DNA of 64,000 nucleotides from Halogeometricum sp. S1BR25-6 (lineage in GTDB: Archaea > Halobacteriota > Halobacteria > Halobacteriales > Haloferacaceae): NCBI RefSeq assembly GCF_031624495.1, contig NZ_JAMQOP010000001.1, forward strand, positions 1,674,001 through 1,738,000, in the 5' to 3' direction. The notes below the pieces were generated by a model. It was not told where the DNA came from, did not search any database, and worked only from the letters and a program-made list of their open reading frames with translations. Below, in pieces: positions 15,539 through 24,577 of this stretch (positions are counted from its first letter, which is position 1; each line of letters begins with the position of its first letter). The translations under genes and the position numbers were made by a program.

Positions 15539-16831
15539 TCAGACGAGCGACTCGTAAACGATGTCGTCGCGGCGCGTGACGATGCTGCGGCCGTCGACCA
15601 CTATCGGGTCGTTCATCGCGTCGAACTCGTCGTAGAGGGCGGCGAACTCGTCCCAGTCGGTGACGACGAGAGCGGCGTCCGCACCGTCGAGGGCGGCGGC
15701 CGCGGAGTCGGCGTAGTCGATGTCGGGGAACCGCTCCCGGAAGTTCTCGGTCGCGACGGGGTCGTAGCCGACCACGTCCGCGCCGGCGTCGAGGAGGGCG
15801 TCGATGAGCGGAATCGCGCGAGAGTTGCGCACGTCGTCGGTGCCGGGTTTGAACGCGAGGCCGAGGACGGCGACGCGCGCGCCCGACGGGTCGACGTGGT
15901 CGCGGAGGATGTCGAGCATCCGGACGGGTTGGCGGTCGTTCACCGCGACGGCGGCCTCCAGCATCGCCGGTTCGTAACCCACGTCGCGCGCGGCGGCGAT
16001 GATGGCGGCGACGTCCTTCGGGAAGCAACTGCCGCCCCACCCGACGCCCGCGCCGAGGAACTCCGAACCGATGCGGGAGTCGAGACCGATGGCGTCTAGT
16101 ACCTCCGAGGAGTCGACGCCGTACTCCTTGCAGATGTTCGCGAGGTCGTTCACGAGCGATATCTTCGCCGCGAGGAACGCGTTGTTGGCGTACTTTATCA
16201 TCTCGGCCTCGCGGATGCCCGTCTCGACGACGGCGGCGTCGGAGGCCTGTTCGACGAGGGGGTCGAACACGGCGCGGAGCGTCTCGGCCGCGCGGTCGGT
16301 GTGCGACCCGAGGACGACTTTGTCGGGGTCGAGGAAGTCCTCGACGGCGCTGCCCTCGCGCAGGAACTCGGGATTCATGCCCACGTCGAACTCCTCGCCG
16401 ACCGTCTTCCCCGACGCCTCTTCGAGGACGGGCGCGATGACCTCCTCCGTCGTCGTCGGGACGACCGTGCTCTTCGTGACGACGAGGTGGTAGTCGTCCT
16501 TCTCTGCCAGCGTCGCTCCGAGCGACTCCGCCGCGGCCTCCATGATGGAGAGGTCGATGTGGCCGTCGTCGGTGGAGGGCGTCGACAGGGCGAGGAACGT
16601 CGCGTCGGTGTCGAGGACCGCCTCGTAGTCCGTCGTCGCGCGGAGTCGGTCGCCGGCGTGCTCCTCGATGAGGTCGTCGAGGCCGGGTTCGTGGATGGGC
16701 GACTCGCCGCTGTTCAGCGTCGCCACGACGTCCTCGTCGATGTCGACGTTGACCACCTCGTGTCCGACCTCGGCGAAGCAGGCCGCGATGGTTGTCCCGA
16801 CGTAGCCGCTGCCGATGATGCTCAGTCTCAT
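15539..16831 (-). CDS. aglM: UDP-glucose 6-dehydrogenase
   Basis: The enzyme oxidises UDP-glucose twice with NAD+ to UDP-glucuronate, the donor used by AglG. The 430 residues begin with the Rossmann motif LSIIGSGYVGTTIAACFAE. They continue with FLALSTPSTDDG, the central MIKYANNAFLAAKISLVND, and the catalytic cysteine in GVGWGGSCFPKD near residue 250. VAVLGLAFKPGTDDVRNSRA follows in the C-terminal domain. The length matches Haloferax AglM. It is convergent with aglB and divergent from the DUF368 gene. Confidence 0.93.
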   Translation of the reverse strand: MRLSIIGSGYVGTTIAACFAEVGHEVVNVDIDEDVVATLNSGESPIHEPGLDDLIEEHAGDRLRATTDYEAVLDTDATFLALSTPSTDDGHIDLSIMEAAAESLGATLAEKDDYHLVVTKSTVVPTTTEEVIAPVLEEASGKTVGEEFDVGMNPEFLREGSAVEDFLDPDKVVLGSHTDRAAETLRAVFDPLVEQASDAAVVETGIREAEMIKYANNAFLAAKISLVNDLANICKEYGVDSSEVLDAIGLDSRIGSEFLGAGVGWGGSCFPKDVAAIIAAARDVGYEPAMLEAAVAVNDRQPVRMLDILRDHVDPSGARVAVLGLAFKPGTDDVRNSRAIPLIDALLDAGADVVGYDPVATENFRERFPDIDYADSAAAALDGADAALVVTDWDEFAALYDEFDAMNDPIVVDGRSIVTRRDDIVYESLV

Positions 16832-16981
16832 TGTCGGATTTCACTCGTCGTGCGCGCTTCAACGTTCTCCTCCGTCCCGAGAACTGACACCGGACGGCGT
16901 CGAGTCGCACCGACTCCGGGCGAGTCGCACGCGTCCGCGGAGAACGAAACAAGGGAATACCCCCGTGACGAACGGGAGAGC

Positions 16982-18004
16982 ATGTCGAAGGCTTCCGACG
17001 ACGCGAGGGGGGCGGTCACCGCCTCGTGGTTCGTCGTATTCCTCAAAGGCGTCTGCATGGGCGCCGCCGACGCCGTCCCCGGCGTCTCCGGCGGCACCAT
17101 CGCGCTCGTCACCGGAGTCTACGAGCGCCTCATCGCGGCCGTCACGGCCGTCTCACCCGGTCGAATCGTCGACGTCCTCGGCGGCGTCACCCCCGGCGGT
17201 CGCGCCGACGCCGTCGCGGCCCTCCGCGAGATGGACGTCCGCTTTCTCCTCGCCCTCGGCGCCGGAATCGCCGCCGCCGTCGTCAGCATCACCCGCGTCG
17301 TCCACGTGGGCATCACCGACTTTCCCGTCCCGACGTTCGGGTTCTTCTTCGGTCTCATCGCCGCCTCGGCGTGGGTGCTGTTCTCCGAAGTCGAGGTGGA
17401 CACCCCCGGACGCATCGGGGCCGCCGTCGCCGGGTTCGTCTTCGCGTTCGTCGTCTCCGGACAGGCCGCCTCGTCGCTGGGAACGAGCGCCCCGGTCACG
17501 TTCGTCGCGGGCGCCATCGCCATCAGCGCGATGATACTCCCCGGCATCTCCGGGTCGCTCTTGCTCATCCTCCTCGGGCAGTACGAGTACATGACGGGGA
17601 CGCTGAAGGCGTTCGTCGACGGTCTCATCGGACTCGTTCTCGGCGGACCGGTCGCCCCCGTCGTCGAGAGCGGCGTCGTCGTCACCGCGTTCATGCTCGG
17701 CGCCCTCGTCGGCCTGTTCACCGTCGCGCACGCGGTCCGCTGGGCGCTCGAACACTACCGCGAACCGACGCTCGCCTTCCTCGTCGCCCTCATCGTCGGC
17801 GCCCTCCGCGCCCCGGTGGAGAGCACGGCGAACCAACTCGCGGAACTCGGCCGCACGTGGACGACGGAGGGGTACGTTGTCTTCGCCGTCGCGGCCGTCT
17901 TCGGCGCCGTCGCCGTCCTCCTCGTGGACCGCTACGCCGGACTGGCGGAGATAGACGACGAGGAGCCGGAAACAGAGGACGCCGCGGCCCGCAGCGTCGA
18001 CTGA
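16982..18004 (+). CDS. DUF368 membrane protein, probable polyprenyl-phosphate transporter
   Basis: This is a 340-residue membrane protein with about eight hydrophobic helices. The family signature is KGVCMGAADAVPGVSGGTIA near residue 20, and an inverted second half contains AMILPGISGSLLLILLGQYEYM. In bacteria DUF368 proteins (PopT) have been linked to carrying undecaprenyl phosphate back across the membrane. The position beside aglM and aglB suggests the same job here for dolichyl phosphate released by AglB, closing the glycosylation cycle. The ATG at 16982 directly precedes the family domain. The family is certain; the role is inferred. Confidence 0.88.
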   Translation: MSKASDDARGAVTASWFVVFLKGVCMGAADAVPGVSGGTIALVTGVYERLIAAVTAVSPGRIVDVLGGVTPGGRADAVAALREMDVRFLLALGAGIAAAVVSITRVVHVGITDFPVPTFGFFFGLIAASAWVLFSEVEVDTPGRIGAAVAGFVFAFVVSGQAASSLGTSAPVTFVAGAIAISAMILPGISGSLLLILLGQYEYMTGTLKAFVDGLIGLVLGGPVAPVVESGVVVTAFMLGALVGLFTVAHAVRWALEHYREPTLAFLVALIVGALRAPVESTANQLAELGRTWTTEGYVVFAVAAVFGAVAVLLVDRYAGLAEIDDEEPETEDAAARSVD

Positions 18005-18086
18005 ACGGCGGGCGCGACGCTCCGGGCGACGAATCGAGCGAAGAGCAGTCGAACTCGGACCGGCGGCTCCGATCCGCGAGTCGCAG

Positions 18087-18242
18087 TTACTCTCGGGAGA
18101 CCGAGATGTTGAACACGGCGTCGCTGCCGCACTCCTCGCACGTCGTGATTCCCGTTCCCGAGATGCGCGCGTCGCAGTCGCGGCACTCGTAGTAGCCCTC
18201 CGCGGGAGAGTACGGGTCGACTTCCGCGTGGTTCATTACCAT
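18087..18242 (-). CDS. Rubrerythrin-like zinc-ribbon mini-protein
   Basis: This 51-codon gene is easily missed because of its size. Two Cys pairs (CRDC and CEEC) 15 residues apart form a rubredoxin/zinc-ribbon knuckle: GYYECRDCDARISGTGITTCEECGSDAVF. Haloarchaea have many such one-domain proteins, annotated as rubrerythrin-like; the role may be metal or redox sensing, or protein binding. The start is ATG at 18242 or the in-frame ATG at 18236. The TATA-like TTTTTTAGCC on the minus strand about 26 bases upstream favours 18242. The promoter lies inside a perfect palindrome, so the gene is probably tightly regulated. Confidence 0.75.
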   Translation of the reverse strand: MVMNHAEVDPYSPAEGYYECRDCDARISGTGITTCEECGSDAVFNISVSRE

Positions 18243-18254
18243 GTGAGTTGGTAT

Positions 18255-18279
18255 CACAACTTTGGCTAAAAAAGTTGTG
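18255..18279. promoter_or_regulatory. Perfect palindrome over the promoter of the zinc-ribbon gene
   Basis: cacaacttt, seven bases, then aaagttgtg: nine matching bases in each arm. It overlaps the TATA-like element of the minus-strand gene starting at 18242. A dimeric repressor bound here would block TBP, so this is a probable operator. Confidence 0.6.
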
Positions 18280-18378
18280 CTAGTACATCCTATGTCGCAA
18301 TAGAGTCCTAGAACCTACTAGTACTTCTCCGAAACAATCGACGTTCGTCAGTATCGAGGCGCAGACGACCTCGAACGT

Positions 18379-18936
18379 TCACCGCCGCCGCGCGACGCAG
18401 ACGAACGTCTCGCCCCGCGTCGTCGCCGAGACGACGTCGAACCCGTTCGCCTCGACGGCGGCGACGCAGTCGCCGAGTCCGAATCGTTCGTCCATCGGCG
18501 GGCCGTCCGCGCCGTCGCCCGCTTTCGACCAGTCGACGGTGACGAGTCGGCCGCCGGGGCGAATCGCGCGCGCGAGTTCCGCGAACGCCTCCTCGCTCGC
18601 GAACTCGTGGTAGACCATCGTCGAGAACGCCGCGTCGAGTTCGCCGTCTTCGAAGGGAAGCGACGCCACGTCGGCGGTCACGAACTCGACGTTGTCGGGC
18701 GCGCCCTTCTCCCGATAGAACTCGTGCATCTCCGCCTGCACGTCGACGGCGTGGCAGACGCCGACGTGCGGGGCCACGTCGTCGGTGTAAAAGCCCGTCC
18801 CGCTTCCCAAATCGGCCACGACGGCGTCCGGGTCCGGGTCGAGCAACGAGAGCAGTTCCTCCCGCGAGCAGTAGCGGTAGCGCCCCTCGTCGTTAAGGGC
18901 GTCGGCGCGTTCGACGTCGAACGTGTGGAATCCCAT
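18379..18936 (-). CDS. Class I SAM-dependent methyltransferase
   Basis: This is a 185-residue protein with VVADLGSGTGFYTDDVAPHVG as the SAM loop (about residue 40). HAVDVQAEMHEFYRE carries the acidic ribose ligand, FVTADVASLPFEDGELDAAF is motif II, and RPGGRLVTVDWSK is motif III. The C-terminal part (GFDVVSATTRGETFVCVARR) is the typical last hairpin. It resembles the UbiE/methyltransferase-11 group, whose substrates range from quinones to small metabolites or arsenite, so no substrate is named. No operon partner is evident. Confidence 0.82.
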   Translation of the reverse strand: MGFHTFDVERADALNDEGRYRYCSREELLSLLDPDPDAVVADLGSGTGFYTDDVAPHVGVCHAVDVQAEMHEFYREKGAPDNVEFVTADVASLPFEDGELDAAFSTMVYHEFASEEAFAELARAIRPGGRLVTVDWSKAGDGADGPPMDERFGLGDCVAAVEANGFDVVSATTRGETFVCVARRR

Positions 18937-19072
18937 ACCGAGCGTTCGCGCGAGTGCTCAAAACGGCGGCGGTCGCGACGGGTCCGGTCTCCCTCGCTTC
19001 GTTCCTCCTCCTTCGCCGCGTGGCCGCCGCGGGAGCAAGCTTAATTTCCCCGGCGACGACACTCCCGTACTA

Positions 19073-19282
19073 ATGACCGAACCGACACTCCGCACGCCGA
19101 CGGAGCGGACCTGCGAGCGGTGCGGCCGAGTCGAGCGATGGGACGGCGTCGAGACAACGTGGACGGTGGCCGAAGAAGACGGCAAAAAGCGGGTCGGAAG
19201 CCGCTACTGCATCCACGAGTGGGACATCAACGGCACGTTCGCGCCGTTCGAGGACGACGGCGCCGACGGGGCGGAAGTCTGA
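19073..19282 (+). CDS. HEWD family small protein
   Basis: This is a 69-residue protein conserved in haloarchaea and named after its motif, seen here as YCIHEWDINGTFAPF. An N-terminal CERCGR pair together with the later Cys may bind zinc. A strand pair (WTVAEEDGKKRVG) lies between them. The function is unknown. The ATG at 19073 follows cttaatttcc about 28 bases upstream, so the message is probably leaderless. It is convergent with the phosphatase gene 12 bases downstream. Confidence 0.8.
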   Translation: MTEPTLRTPTERTCERCGRVERWDGVETTWTVAEEDGKKRVGSRYCIHEWDINGTFAPFEDDGADGAEV

Positions 19283-19294
19283 GTCGGGGGGCGG

Positions 19295-19972
19295 TCACTC
19301 CAGAATCCGGCTCAGCAGCGAGAGCGTCCCGTCCATGTACGACTCCTCCAGCACCTCGTCGGCGGCCGAGCGCGCCGCCTCGTCGGCGTTGGCAACGGCG
19401 AACGAGCGGCCGGCGACGCCGAACGTCGACGCGTCGTTGACGCTGTCGCCGACGGCGACGAATGCCTCGGGGTCCATCCCCAGCGTCTCGCAGAGGCGCT
19501 CGAAGCCGACGCCCTTCTCGACGCCCGGCGTCTTGACGTGGTAGGCGTAGCCGGTGTCGATGACCTCCATCTCGTGCTCCTCCGCCACCGCGCGGAGCAA
19601 CGCCTCGTCGGCCGTCCGCTCGACGGCTATCTCCGTCTCCCGCCAGTAGTTGATGTCGTCGAACGACCCCCAGCCGAGGTCGCCGCCGCGTTCGGCGAAC
19701 TCGTCCGCGACGGCCTGCGCGCGCGCTCTATCGCCGGTGTACGTCACCTCGCCGTCCGCGAGGACGACCCCGCCGTTCTCCGCGACGACGTTCTTCTCGA
19801 TGCCGAGGTAGTGACAGAGGCTCACGGGGTAGGGGAACGCCTTCCCGGTGGCGAGCACGACCGGCGCCTCCCACGCCGAGAGCGCGTCGCACGCCCGCGG
19901 GTCGAGGCGGCCGGGTTCGTCGGTGAGCGTCCCGTCGATGTCGAGGACCAGCGGCGGCGCGTCGGTGTCCAT
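19295..19972 (-). CDS. Phosphoglycolate phosphatase, archaeal HAD type
   Basis: This 225-residue HAD-superfamily phosphatase removes phosphate from 2-phosphoglycolate, a by-product of oxygenase activity and DNA repair. Motif I is LDIDGTLTDEPGRLD with nucleophile Asp near residue 10. Motif II is VVLATGK. FAVAVGDSVNDASTF near the end is motif IV with its two acidic metal ligands. The type IIB cap lies between them (about residues 80-150), with VKTPGVEKGVGFERL carrying the conserved Lys. The ATG at 19972 is preferred because the family starts directly before motif I. Confidence 0.85.
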   Translation of the reverse strand: MDTDAPPLVLDIDGTLTDEPGRLDPRACDALSAWEAPVVLATGKAFPYPVSLCHYLGIEKNVVAENGGVVLADGEVTYTGDRARAQAVADEFAERGGDLGWGSFDDINYWRETEIAVERTADEALLRAVAEEHEMEVIDTGYAYHVKTPGVEKGVGFERLCETLGMDPEAFVAVGDSVNDASTFGVAGRSFAVANADEAARSAADEVLEESYMDGTLSLLSRILE

Positions 19973-20007
19973 GGTATGGCCGCGGTTCGGCGCACGCCGG
20001 CAAAGAG

Positions 20008-21201
20008 TCACCGCTCGGGGTGAGTGCCGCCGGCGTCCGCCGAGCCGAGGCGCTCGAAGACGAGCGTGGGGAAGTTGGGCTCCGGACGCGTGGGGGGGCG
20101 GCCGGGGCCGTCGCCGTCGGCAGCCGTCTCCACCCGGCGGACGAGTCCGGACTCCGCGAGTTCGTAGAGGACGCGCTTGACCGTCGCCGCCGAGAGGTTC
20201 ACGGAGGAGTCCGCGGCGACGGCGTCCGCCGCAACGGTTACCGACGAGCGGTCGGCCGAGTTCAGCGACACGAGCGACGCGAGAACCCGTCGGCGACTCG
20301 CCGAGAGCGCGAACACCCGACCGAGCGAACAGCAGTCCGCCGGCACCGCGTCACACCCCGCGTCGACGTGCGAGGCGTCGATACGGGCGGCGCCGTCGTC
20401 GACGGCGGCGGCCGCCGCGCCGAACAGGGCCGCGAGGCCGTCGTGCGCGTCGCCGTCGGCCCACGCGGCCACCTCGCTCACCGTCTCGTGGCCGAGGGCG
20501 TCGCGCGCGAGGCCGTCGGATACGCGTTCGGTCAGCATGTCGACGAGGGCGTGCCGTTCGTACGCCGGTATCTCGGCCGTCGCGTCGGCGACGTCCGTCT
20601 CCGGGCCGGGAGCACCGCGGCCGACGGCGACGTACGAGAGCGCGTCGGCCACCGGGTCGAATGCGGCGTCCACGGCCGCGAGGTCCGGCGTGCCGGGTTC
20701 GCCGACGTGGTCGACGGCGACCACCAGTCGGCGCGAACGGTCGAGTTCCGCGCGGAGTCGGTCGCGGAGGGCCGCGGTGCCGACGCCCTGTTCGGGCACC
20801 GAATCGTCGACGACGGCCGCGAGGACGGCCCGAAGGAGGGCGAACTCCGTCGGCGCGACGCGCGCGTCGACGAACGCGAACCGGGTGACCGCCGGCGCGG
20901 CCGCCCGCGTGGTCGTCCGGATGGCGCCTCGGCGACCCGGCGTTGTCGCCGCGAGGTGAGCGAACAGCGCGGAGACGACAGCCGACTTGCCCGCCCCTTT
21001 CGGTCCGTGAACGTAGAGGTCCTCGGGTAGGCGACCGTCGAACGCCGGGTCCAGTCGGTCGAGCAGGCGTTCGAGCGTCGGTCCGCGACCGACGGGTTCG
21101 TCGAGGTGGTGCGTGGGGTCCAGCGCAGACAGGTCCCGGATGGGGTGGCGGGAGCCGTCTCCGCGGCGTCGGCGTCTGTCGATTCTGTCGGTGAGTCGCA
21201 T
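20008..21201 (-). CDS. Orc1/Cdc6-like AAA+ ATPase with winged-helix domain
   Basis: This is a 397-residue protein. PTHHLDEPVGRGPTLERLLD is the Orc1/Cdc6 entry motif, and YVHGPKGAGKSAVVSALF is Walker A near residue 69. LVVAVDHVGEPGT stands at Walker B, where the usual Asp-Glu is Asp-His, so ATP hydrolysis may be slow or absent. A winged helix closes the protein (about 300-397, VNLSAATVKRVLYELAESGLVRRV). It may be an origin-binding factor paralog or a DNA-binding regulator. I see no origin repeats beside it. On the minus strand a TATA box (GTTTTTATCGG) lies about 45 bases upstream and a GGAGG stands before the ATG. Confidence 0.78.
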   Translation of the reverse strand: MRLTDRIDRRRRRGDGSRHPIRDLSALDPTHHLDEPVGRGPTLERLLDRLDPAFDGRLPEDLYVHGPKGAGKSAVVSALFAHLAATTPGRRGAIRTTTRAAAPAVTRFAFVDARVAPTEFALLRAVLAAVVDDSVPEQGVGTAALRDRLRAELDRSRRLVVAVDHVGEPGTPDLAAVDAAFDPVADALSYVAVGRGAPGPETDVADATAEIPAYERHALVDMLTERVSDGLARDALGHETVSEVAAWADGDAHDGLAALFGAAAAAVDDGAARIDASHVDAGCDAVPADCCSLGRVFALSASRRRVLASLVSLNSADRSSVTVAADAVAADSSVNLSAATVKRVLYELAESGLVRRVETAADGDGPGRPPTRPEPNFPTLVFERLGSADAGGTHPER

Positions 21202-21550
21202 GGCGTCCTCCGGGAGTCGTTACTTCGTTCTCCGAGGACCGATAAAAACACCCGGTCTCGGCGCGCTCGACGAACGGGTTTCTTTCGCGCTCTCGCGCCG
21301 TCTGACCGACGGCGGTTCGGCGTCACTCTCGCCTCGGGGAACACGTGGCAACCACCAGTAACTATTATAATCGTTCGTGCTCGTGTCGCCGAGGCACGGC
21401 GCCGTACCGGGGGAAATATGCTGTTTCAGGAACTCTCCACCTGACGAATGCGCACGAACGTTACTCCGGACCCGATAGCGGAATAATTTACGCTCGGCCC
21501 CGGATGAGAGGTAAAATAAAGTACGGGCGGTCCCACCACTCGAAGGTGAG
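21202..21550. promoter_or_regulatory. Divergent promoter region of the Cdc6-like gene and glpA
   Basis: These 349 bases hold no gene. On the right, ggtaaaataaagtac (21511-21525) sits about 30 bases before the glpA ATG and is the likely glpA TATA box. On the left the minus strand has GTTTTTATCGG and GGAGG for the Cdc6-like gene. Two more AT-rich spots (attataatcg near 21363 and gaataatttac near 21480) could be further TATA or activator sites. I found no origin-type repeats. Confidence 0.5.
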
Positions 21551-23314
21551 ATGACCGAAACGCCGAGCGTCCTCGTCATCGGCGGCGGGTCGACCGGGTG
21601 CGGCATCGTGCGCGACCTCGCGATGCGCGGACTCGACGTCACCCTCGTCGAAAAGGGGAACTTAACACACGGGACGACGGGCCGGATGCACGGCCTACTC
21701 CACAGCGGCGGGCGGTACGCGGTCTCGGACCAACCGTCCGCGCGGGAGTGCATCGAGGAGAACCGCGTCCTGCGGAGAATCGCCACCCACTGCGTGGAGA
21801 TGACGGGCGGTCTGTTCGTCCAGCGACCGGAGGACGACGACGAGTACTTCGAAGAGAAGTTGCAGGGCTGTCGCGACTGCGGCATCCCCGCGGAGGTGCT
21901 CTCGGGCGAGGAGGCCCGCGAGATGGAACCGTACCTCGCGAAGGACGTCAAGCGGGCCATTCGCGTGCCCGACGGCGCCATCGACCCGTTCCGCCTCTGC
22001 GTCGCCAACGCCGCCGACGCCATCGACCGCGGCGCGCGCGTCGAGACGCACGCCGAAGTCGTCGACGTCCTCGTCGAGAACGGCGAGATAGTCGGCGTCG
22101 AGGTCGAACACGGCGAGAAGGACATCGGCATCGGGAAGGGCGAACCGGGTACCCGAGAGAAACTGTACGCCGACTACGTCGTGAACGCGACGGGCGCGTG
22201 GGCCGGTCAGATCGGCGATATGGCCGGCGTCGACGTCGCCGTCCGCCCCTCGAAAGGCGTCATGACCATCATGAACGTCCGGCAGGTCGACACGGTAGTG
22301 AACCGCTGTCGGCCCAAGGGGGACGCCGACATCATCGTCCCGCACGAGACCACCTGCATCCTCGGCACGACCGACGAGGAGGTCGAGGACCCCGAGGATT
22401 ACCCCGAGGAGGGCTGGGAGGTCGACCTGATGATAGACACGCTCTCCGAACTCGTTCCGATGCTCTCGGAGGCGCGGACCATCCGCTCGTTCTGGGGCGT
22501 CCGCCCGCTCTACGAACCGCCGGGAACCGGCACGGTCGACCCGACGGACATCACGCGCGATTTCTTCCTCCTCGACCACGCCGACCGGGACGGCCTGCCG
22601 GGCATGGCCTCCATCGTCGGCGGGAAACTGACCACCTACCGCATGATGGCCGAGAAGATATCGAACCACGTCTGCGAGAAACTCGGCGTCGAGGCGACGT
22701 GCCGGACGGCCGAAGAGCCGCTTCCGGGGTCGTCTGACTTCTCCGTCCTCCGCGAGTGGATGGATGAGTTCGGCATTCGCTCGCCCGTCGGTCGCCGGAG
22801 CGCGCAGCGACTCGGGTCGCGCACCGACGACGTCCTCGGAGGGTGGGACGGCCCGAACCCGGTCGTCTGCGACTGCGAGGCGGTCACCCGCGCGGAGATT
22901 CACGACGCCATCGACCACTCCGGCACCGACCTCAACGCCGTCCGCATCCGCACTCGCTCCTCGATGGGCAACTGTCAGGGCGCGTTCTGCTGTCACCGGA
23001 TGGCGAACGAACTGATACACGACCACGACGAACTCGTCGTCCGCGACTCCTTGGACGAACTCTACCAGGAACGCTGGAAGGGCGAGCGACACGCCCTCTG
23101 GGGCGAGCAACTGTCTCAGGCCATGTTGAAGCACATGCTCCACGCGACGACGATGAACCGCGACGGCGACCCCGCCGCCTCCGATTCGGCGGTCGACTTC
23201 GCCGCGTTCGACGTGGGCGCGTCGCCGTCGGCCGCGGCCGGCGGGACGACCGGGGACGACCCGGACCGCGCAGCGACGGACGGGGGACGGGAGGGAGAGA
23301 ATGCCGATTCGTGA
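21551..23314 (+). CDS. glpA: Anaerobic-type glycerol-3-phosphate dehydrogenase subunit A
   Basis: The FAD subunit of the membrane-linked GlpABC complex oxidises glycerol 3-phosphate to dihydroxyacetone phosphate. The 587 residues open with the dinucleotide motif [37 protein letters not shown] and [18 protein letters not shown] follow, then [13 protein letters not shown]. The C-terminal BFD-like [2Fe-2S] domain is present with [16 protein letters not shown] and [16 protein letters not shown] Ala/Asp/Gly-rich tail ends the protein. The stop overlaps the glpB start by 14 bases. It is the first gene of glpABC, which in haloarchaea is induced by glycerol. Confidence 0.95.
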   Translation: MTETPSVLVIGGGSTGCGIVRDLAMRGLDVTLVEKGNLTHGTTGRMHGLLHSGGRYAVSDQPSARECIEENRVLRRIATHCVEMTGGLFVQRPEDDDEYFEEKLQGCRDCGIPAEVLSGEEAREMEPYLAKDVKRAIRVPDGAIDPFRLCVANAADAIDRGARVETHAEVVDVLVENGEIVGVEVEHGEKDIGIGKGEPGTREKLYADYVVNATGAWAGQIGDMAGVDVAVRPSKGVMTIMNVRQVDTVVNRCRPKGDADIIVPHETTCILGTTDEEVEDPEDYPEEGWEVDLMIDTLSELVPMLSEARTIRSFWGVRPLYEPPGTGTVDPTDITRDFFLLDHADRDGLPGMASIVGGKLTTYRMMAEKISNHVCEKLGVEATCRTAEEPLPGSSDFSVLREWMDEFGIRSPVGRRSAQRLGSRTDDVLGGWDGPNPVVCDCEAVTRAEIHDAIDHSGTDLNAVRIRTRSSMGNCQGAFCCHRMANELIHDHDELVVRDSLDELYQERWKGERHALWGEQLSQAMLKHMLHATTMNRDGDPAASDSAVDFAAFDVGASPSAAAGGTTGDDPDRAATDGGREGENADS

Positions 23315-24566
23315 GGACGTGCTCGTCGTCGGCGGCGGCCTCGCCGCCGCGACGGCGGCCCTCGCGGCGCGGGAGACCGGAAAGTCCGTCCGCCTCGTCG
23401 CGCACAAGAAGAGCACGCTCCGGCAGGCCAGCGGGCTGATAGACGTGCTCGGCTACGTCGACGGCGACGGCCCCCGCGCGGACCCCTACGGCGCGATGGC
23501 CGACCTGCCCGACGACCACCCGTACCGCCTCGTCGGCGAGGAGGGCGTCAGAGAGGGCCTGCGCATCTTCGACGACGCCGTCGGCGACGCGTACGCCGGC
23601 GGTCACACCGATACGAACGCCCTCGTTCCGACCTACGGCGGGACGGTCAAACCGACGGCCCGATACCCGAACTCGGTCGCCCCCGGCCTCGCCAGCATCG
23701 ACGAGGACGCCCTGTTCGTCGGCTTCGAGTCGACGACCGACTTCTCTGCGCCCGTCGTCGCCGACCACGTCGTCGCCGCGGGCGTCCCGTTCGAGGCGCG
23801 CGGCGTCACGATTCCGTTCCCCATTCGGTTCCGGGACGACGCCCGGGCGTCGCGGTTCGCCCGGGCGCTGGACCGGGACGAGACGACCGACGACGGCCGC
23901 GGCGTCCGCCGCGTCCTCGCGGAGGCCGTCGAGGAGCACCTGACGGACGAGGAGCGGGTCGGCTTCCCGGCGATGCTCGGCGACGACCACGACGCGGAGG
24001 TGCGCGAGGAACTCGAAAGTCGACTCGGCGTCTCCGTGTTCGAGGTGCCGACGGGGCCGCCGAGCCTCCTCGGTCTCAAACTGGAGGACCGACTGTTCGA
24101 GGCCCTCGACGAGGCGGGCGTCCGCCTGTCGACGGGCAACCCCGCGGTCGGCTACGAGGCCGACGGCGACCGCATCGAGGCGGTGTATGTCGACCGGAAG
24201 AGAAAGGAGATACCGTACCACGCCGAGCAGTTCGTCCTCGCGACGGGCGGACTCGTCGGCAAGGGCATCGGCTCCGACCGCGAACGCGTCACCGAACCCG
24301 TCTTCGACTGCTACGTCCCCCACTCGGAGGACCGGTACGACTGGTCGGAGTCGGCGGCGTTCGGCGACCACGCGTTCGCGCGGTTCGGCGTCGTCCCCGA
24401 CGAGGAGATGCGACCCACGACGGCGAGTGGCGAACCGGAGTTCGCGAACCTCCGCGCGGCGGGCGGCGTCGTCGGCGGCGCGGACGTGGCCCGCGAGAAG
24501 TCCGCCAGCGGCGTCTCGCTGGCGACGGCCGCCGTCGCCGGCGGCCGCGCGGGCGAGGAGGCTTGA
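23301..24566 (+). CDS. glpB: Anaerobic-type glycerol-3-phosphate dehydrogenase subunit B
   Basis: This FMN/FAD flavoprotein passes electrons from GlpA toward GlpC. The 421 residues start at ATG 23301 inside the end of glpA. They show [21 protein letters not shown] as the nucleotide-binding motif, then [16 protein letters not shown], typical of Glp[15 protein letters not shown] and [29 protein letters not shown] form the C-terminal flavin contacts. The length agrees with other GlpB proteins. The overlap with glpA and the 11-base gap to glpC indicate one transcript. Confidence 0.93.
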   Translation: MPIREDVLVVGGGLAAATAALAARETGKSVRLVAHKKSTLRQASGLIDVLGYVDGDGPRADPYGAMADLPDDHPYRLVGEEGVREGLRIFDDAVGDAYAGGHTDTNALVPTYGGTVKPTARYPNSVAPGLASIDEDALFVGFESTTDFSAPVVADHVVAAGVPFEARGVTIPFPIRFRDDARASRFARALDRDETTDDGRGVRRVLAEAVEEHLTDEERVGFPAMLGDDHDAEVREELESRLGVSVFEVPTGPPSLLGLKLEDRLFEALDEAGVRLSTGNPAVGYEADGDRIEAVYVDRKRKEIPYHAEQFVLATGGLVGKGIGSDRERVTEPVFDCYVPHSEDRYDWSESAAFGDHAFARFGVVPDEEMRPTTASGEPEFANLRAAGGVVGGADVAREKSASGVSLATAAVAGGRAGEEA

Positions 24567-24577
24567 GTACACATCAC

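Noticed and set aside
16301-16981. N-terminal extension of the DUF368 gene back to 16301
   Set aside because: The extension is antisense to aglM and lacks family similarity; the ATG at 16982 directly precedes the conserved part.
21202-21550. Replication origin next to the Cdc6-like gene
   Set aside because: The gap has AT-rich spots, but I found no pair of long origin-recognition repeats and no G-run pattern typical of haloarchaeal origins.
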